From Planctomycetaceae bacterium (GTDB lineage Bacteria; Planctomycetota; Planctomycetia; Pirellulales; JAEUIK01): a stretch of 7,249 nucleotides of DNA. The notes below the pieces were generated by a model. That model saw only the letters and a list, made by a program, of their open reading frames with translations. It ran no database searches and was not told where the DNA came from. The position numbers and the translations under genes are program-made. Location: the NCBI GenBank assembly GCA_015493185.1, contig WGDQ01000066.1:1-7249 (forward strand), written 5' to 3'. Shown in pieces: positions 6,341 to 7,249 of the stretch (the first letter of the stretch is position 1; the number at the start of each line of letters is the position of its first letter).

Positions 6341-7249
6341 GCCCCCACCTCGCCCACCTCGGACGACGACGCCGAGCCTTGCAATGCCGTCTGTCGCGGC
6401 TGTGTTGGTTCGTCCGATCCGACCACCGCCGCAGGACGCGAGCCCGCCGAGCCGTGATCACTGAGACCGCTACCAGGCATGGCCAGCGGTGGCGTGGGTC
6501 GCGCGGAAGTCGCGCGTTGCAGCAATCTCGCGAACACCGTGAGCAGAATTCCAAAGCTGGCGGCCTGCGCTACCAGCACAGTGGGTTCGGGAAACACCAG
6601 CCCCGCGGAAGCAACCAACAGCGCGCCAGCGAGCAATACGCCGGGCTGCCGGGCGGCGGGCGCGTAAATCAGCACCAGACCTACAATCAGGGCGGCACCA
6701 GAGGCCGCTAGCACCAAAACCCAGCGGGCCGCTGTCACAACCACGAGGCGGGGTTCTAGCTCGAGTGAACTGAATAGATACTGGTTTGTTCCCCGCGATG
6801 GTGCCGTACGATGCGGAGCCCCCACCCAGGCCTCTAGGTCGAACTGATCGAGCAGCGGTTGGCGTCCCCAGTAGAACGATCGCCACACCCATGAGTGCTC
6901 GCTGGTGAACTCTCGGGGGGGCAACACAAGATGTTCATCGCCGGGCAAGACCAATTGCCAGTACATCCGCCGGACGCGAGTCGGATCGTCTAGGGCAATG
7001 GTGGCAAAGCGAGCGGTTCCCCAGGCGGGGCGCGGTAATCGAAACCGGTAACGCAGTTCAATCAAGTGCCGTTGCGGCTGCCCGCCAGATCGAGGCAAGT
7101 TGATGCGAACGCCCTGGTCGCCCACGACGATCGAAGCCAGATTGCCATCGACCAGCGCTTCCAGGCTTTGCTCGTCGGTATCGGACGGCAAATGGAGCAC
7201 CAGCGCCGGCGACGTGGTTGTGCACTGAAACGCCACCCGGTCTTGTCGC
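6328..7249 (-). CDS. Membrane-anchored beta-rich exported protein, C-terminal part (gene continues past the right edge)
   Basis: I do not recognise a named family. The frame is open from the window edge to a TGA at 6330-6328. The GTG at 7236 is the first possible start inside the window, but the frame continues beyond the edge and the protein there is mid-domain, so the real start is outside. Counting from that GTG, residues 1-160 are beta-rich, with motifs such as YWQLVLPGD near 92-100. Three hydrophobic helices follow at about 171-191, 199-215 and 218-237, then a Gly/Ser/Pro/Ala-rich tail of about 60 residues. Charges fit an exoplasmic beta domain: the loop between helices 1 and 2 has an Arg, the loop between helices 2 and 3 is uncharged (FPEP), and RLLQR follows helix 3, which puts the tail in the cytoplasm. 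Residues 12-99 align collinearly with residues 890-977 of the next gene, so the two are paralogues. The gene overlaps that next gene by four bases. Role unknown, probably a surface or periplasmic membrane protein. Confidence 0.9.
   Translation of the reverse strand, partial: RQDRVAFQCTTTSPALVLHLPSDTDEQSLEALVDGNLASIVVGDQGVRINLPRSGGQPQRHLIELRYRFRLPRPAWGTARFATIALDDPTRVRRMYWQLVLPGDEHLVLPPREFTSEHSWVWRSFYWGRQPLLDQFDLEAWVGAPHRTAPSRGTNQYLFSSLELEPRLVVVTAARWVLVLAASGAALIVGLVLIYAPAARQPGVLLAGALLVASAGLVFPEPTVLVAQAASFGILLTVFARLLQRATSARPTPPLAMPGSGLSDHGSAGSRPAAVVGSDEPTQPRQTALQGSASSSEVGEVGAGGR
6520..6726 (-). other. Three-helix membrane bundle of the upstream protein
   Basis: Helices lie at about residues 171-191, 199-215 and 218-237 of the visible fragment. 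Helices 2 and 3 are separated by a FPEP turn, the counterpart of LPVPF in the giant protein. Basic residues follow helix 3, so the remaining tail is cytoplasmic. Confidence 0.8.
6940..7203 (-). repeat. Module C-terminal beta domain in the upstream protein
   Basis: In the visible fragment, LVLHLPS (12-18), SLE (24-26), D40, INLP (45-48), ELRY (60-63) and YWQLVLPG (92-99) align with the giant protein. P17 pairs with P895, SLE with 902-904, Y63 with Y939, W93 with W970 and LP 97-98 with 974-975. All offsets lie between 876 and 880. This is direct evidence that the two genes share the same module. Confidence 0.72.

Noticed and set aside
5760..6554. Minus-strand open frame of 264 codons in another phase
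   Set aside because: It overlaps the signal peptide and N-terminus of the giant gene in a different frame. The product is Arg/Gly-rich and lacks the alternating hydrophobic pattern of the real frame.
5899..6711. Plus-strand open frame of 270 codons
   Set aside because: It lies antisense to both real genes and crosses their boundary. Its product is Arg/Pro/Thr-rich with no signal or domain pattern, as expected for a shadow of GC-rich coding sequence.
7234..7236. GTG as the start of the upstream gene
   Set aside because: The frame continues open to the window edge. The residues after it are mid-domain and match residue 880 onward of the paralogue, and no signal peptide follows.
1..7249. Promoters, terminators, RNA genes, CRISPR arrays, insertion sequences
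   Set aside because: Coding sequence fills the window. No direct DNA repeats, inverted ends or RNA gene patterns were noticed when reading both strands by eye.

Overview
The whole window is protein-coding on the minus strand. It is GC-rich and has no intergenic space of any length. It holds two genes, both cut by the window edges. They are read right to left: the 3' end of one gene (7249 to 6328), then the first 2110 codons of a giant gene (6331 down to base 1, no stop reached). The two genes overlap by four bases (ATGA). I see no RNA gene, mobile element, CRISPR array, promoter or terminator.

The proteins suggest a planctomycete, possibly of the Pirellulales type. The reasons are very large secreted beta-rich proteins of no standard family, a long signal peptide, and an embedded stretch that looks like the short secretin/STN-type alpha-beta module common in planctomycete exported proteins. 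This placement is inference; there is no marker gene.

Translating the giant frame by hand gives an ordered architecture. It runs: signal peptide (residues 1-41); long beta-rich exoplasmic region A (42 to about 1225), with an STN-like insert near 1056-1131; a bundle of three membrane helices (about 1226-1300); a short basic linker; a second signal-peptide-like segment (about 1316-1346); and a second beta-rich region B (1347 to at least 2110). Regions A and B align collinearly by eye, with nearly constant offsets between anchor residues, so B repeats A. The C-terminal fragment of the upstream gene also aligns with the end of A, including the three-helix membrane bundle.

The window therefore shows three tandem copies of one module. 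The first copy is separated from the second by a normal ATGA gene boundary. The second and third are joined in frame at a place that still looks like a gene boundary: membrane bundle, linker, signal peptide, module N-terminus. The function is unknown. The layout suggests co-translated, membrane-anchored surface or periplasmic partners, one pair of which is fused or made as a polyprotein.
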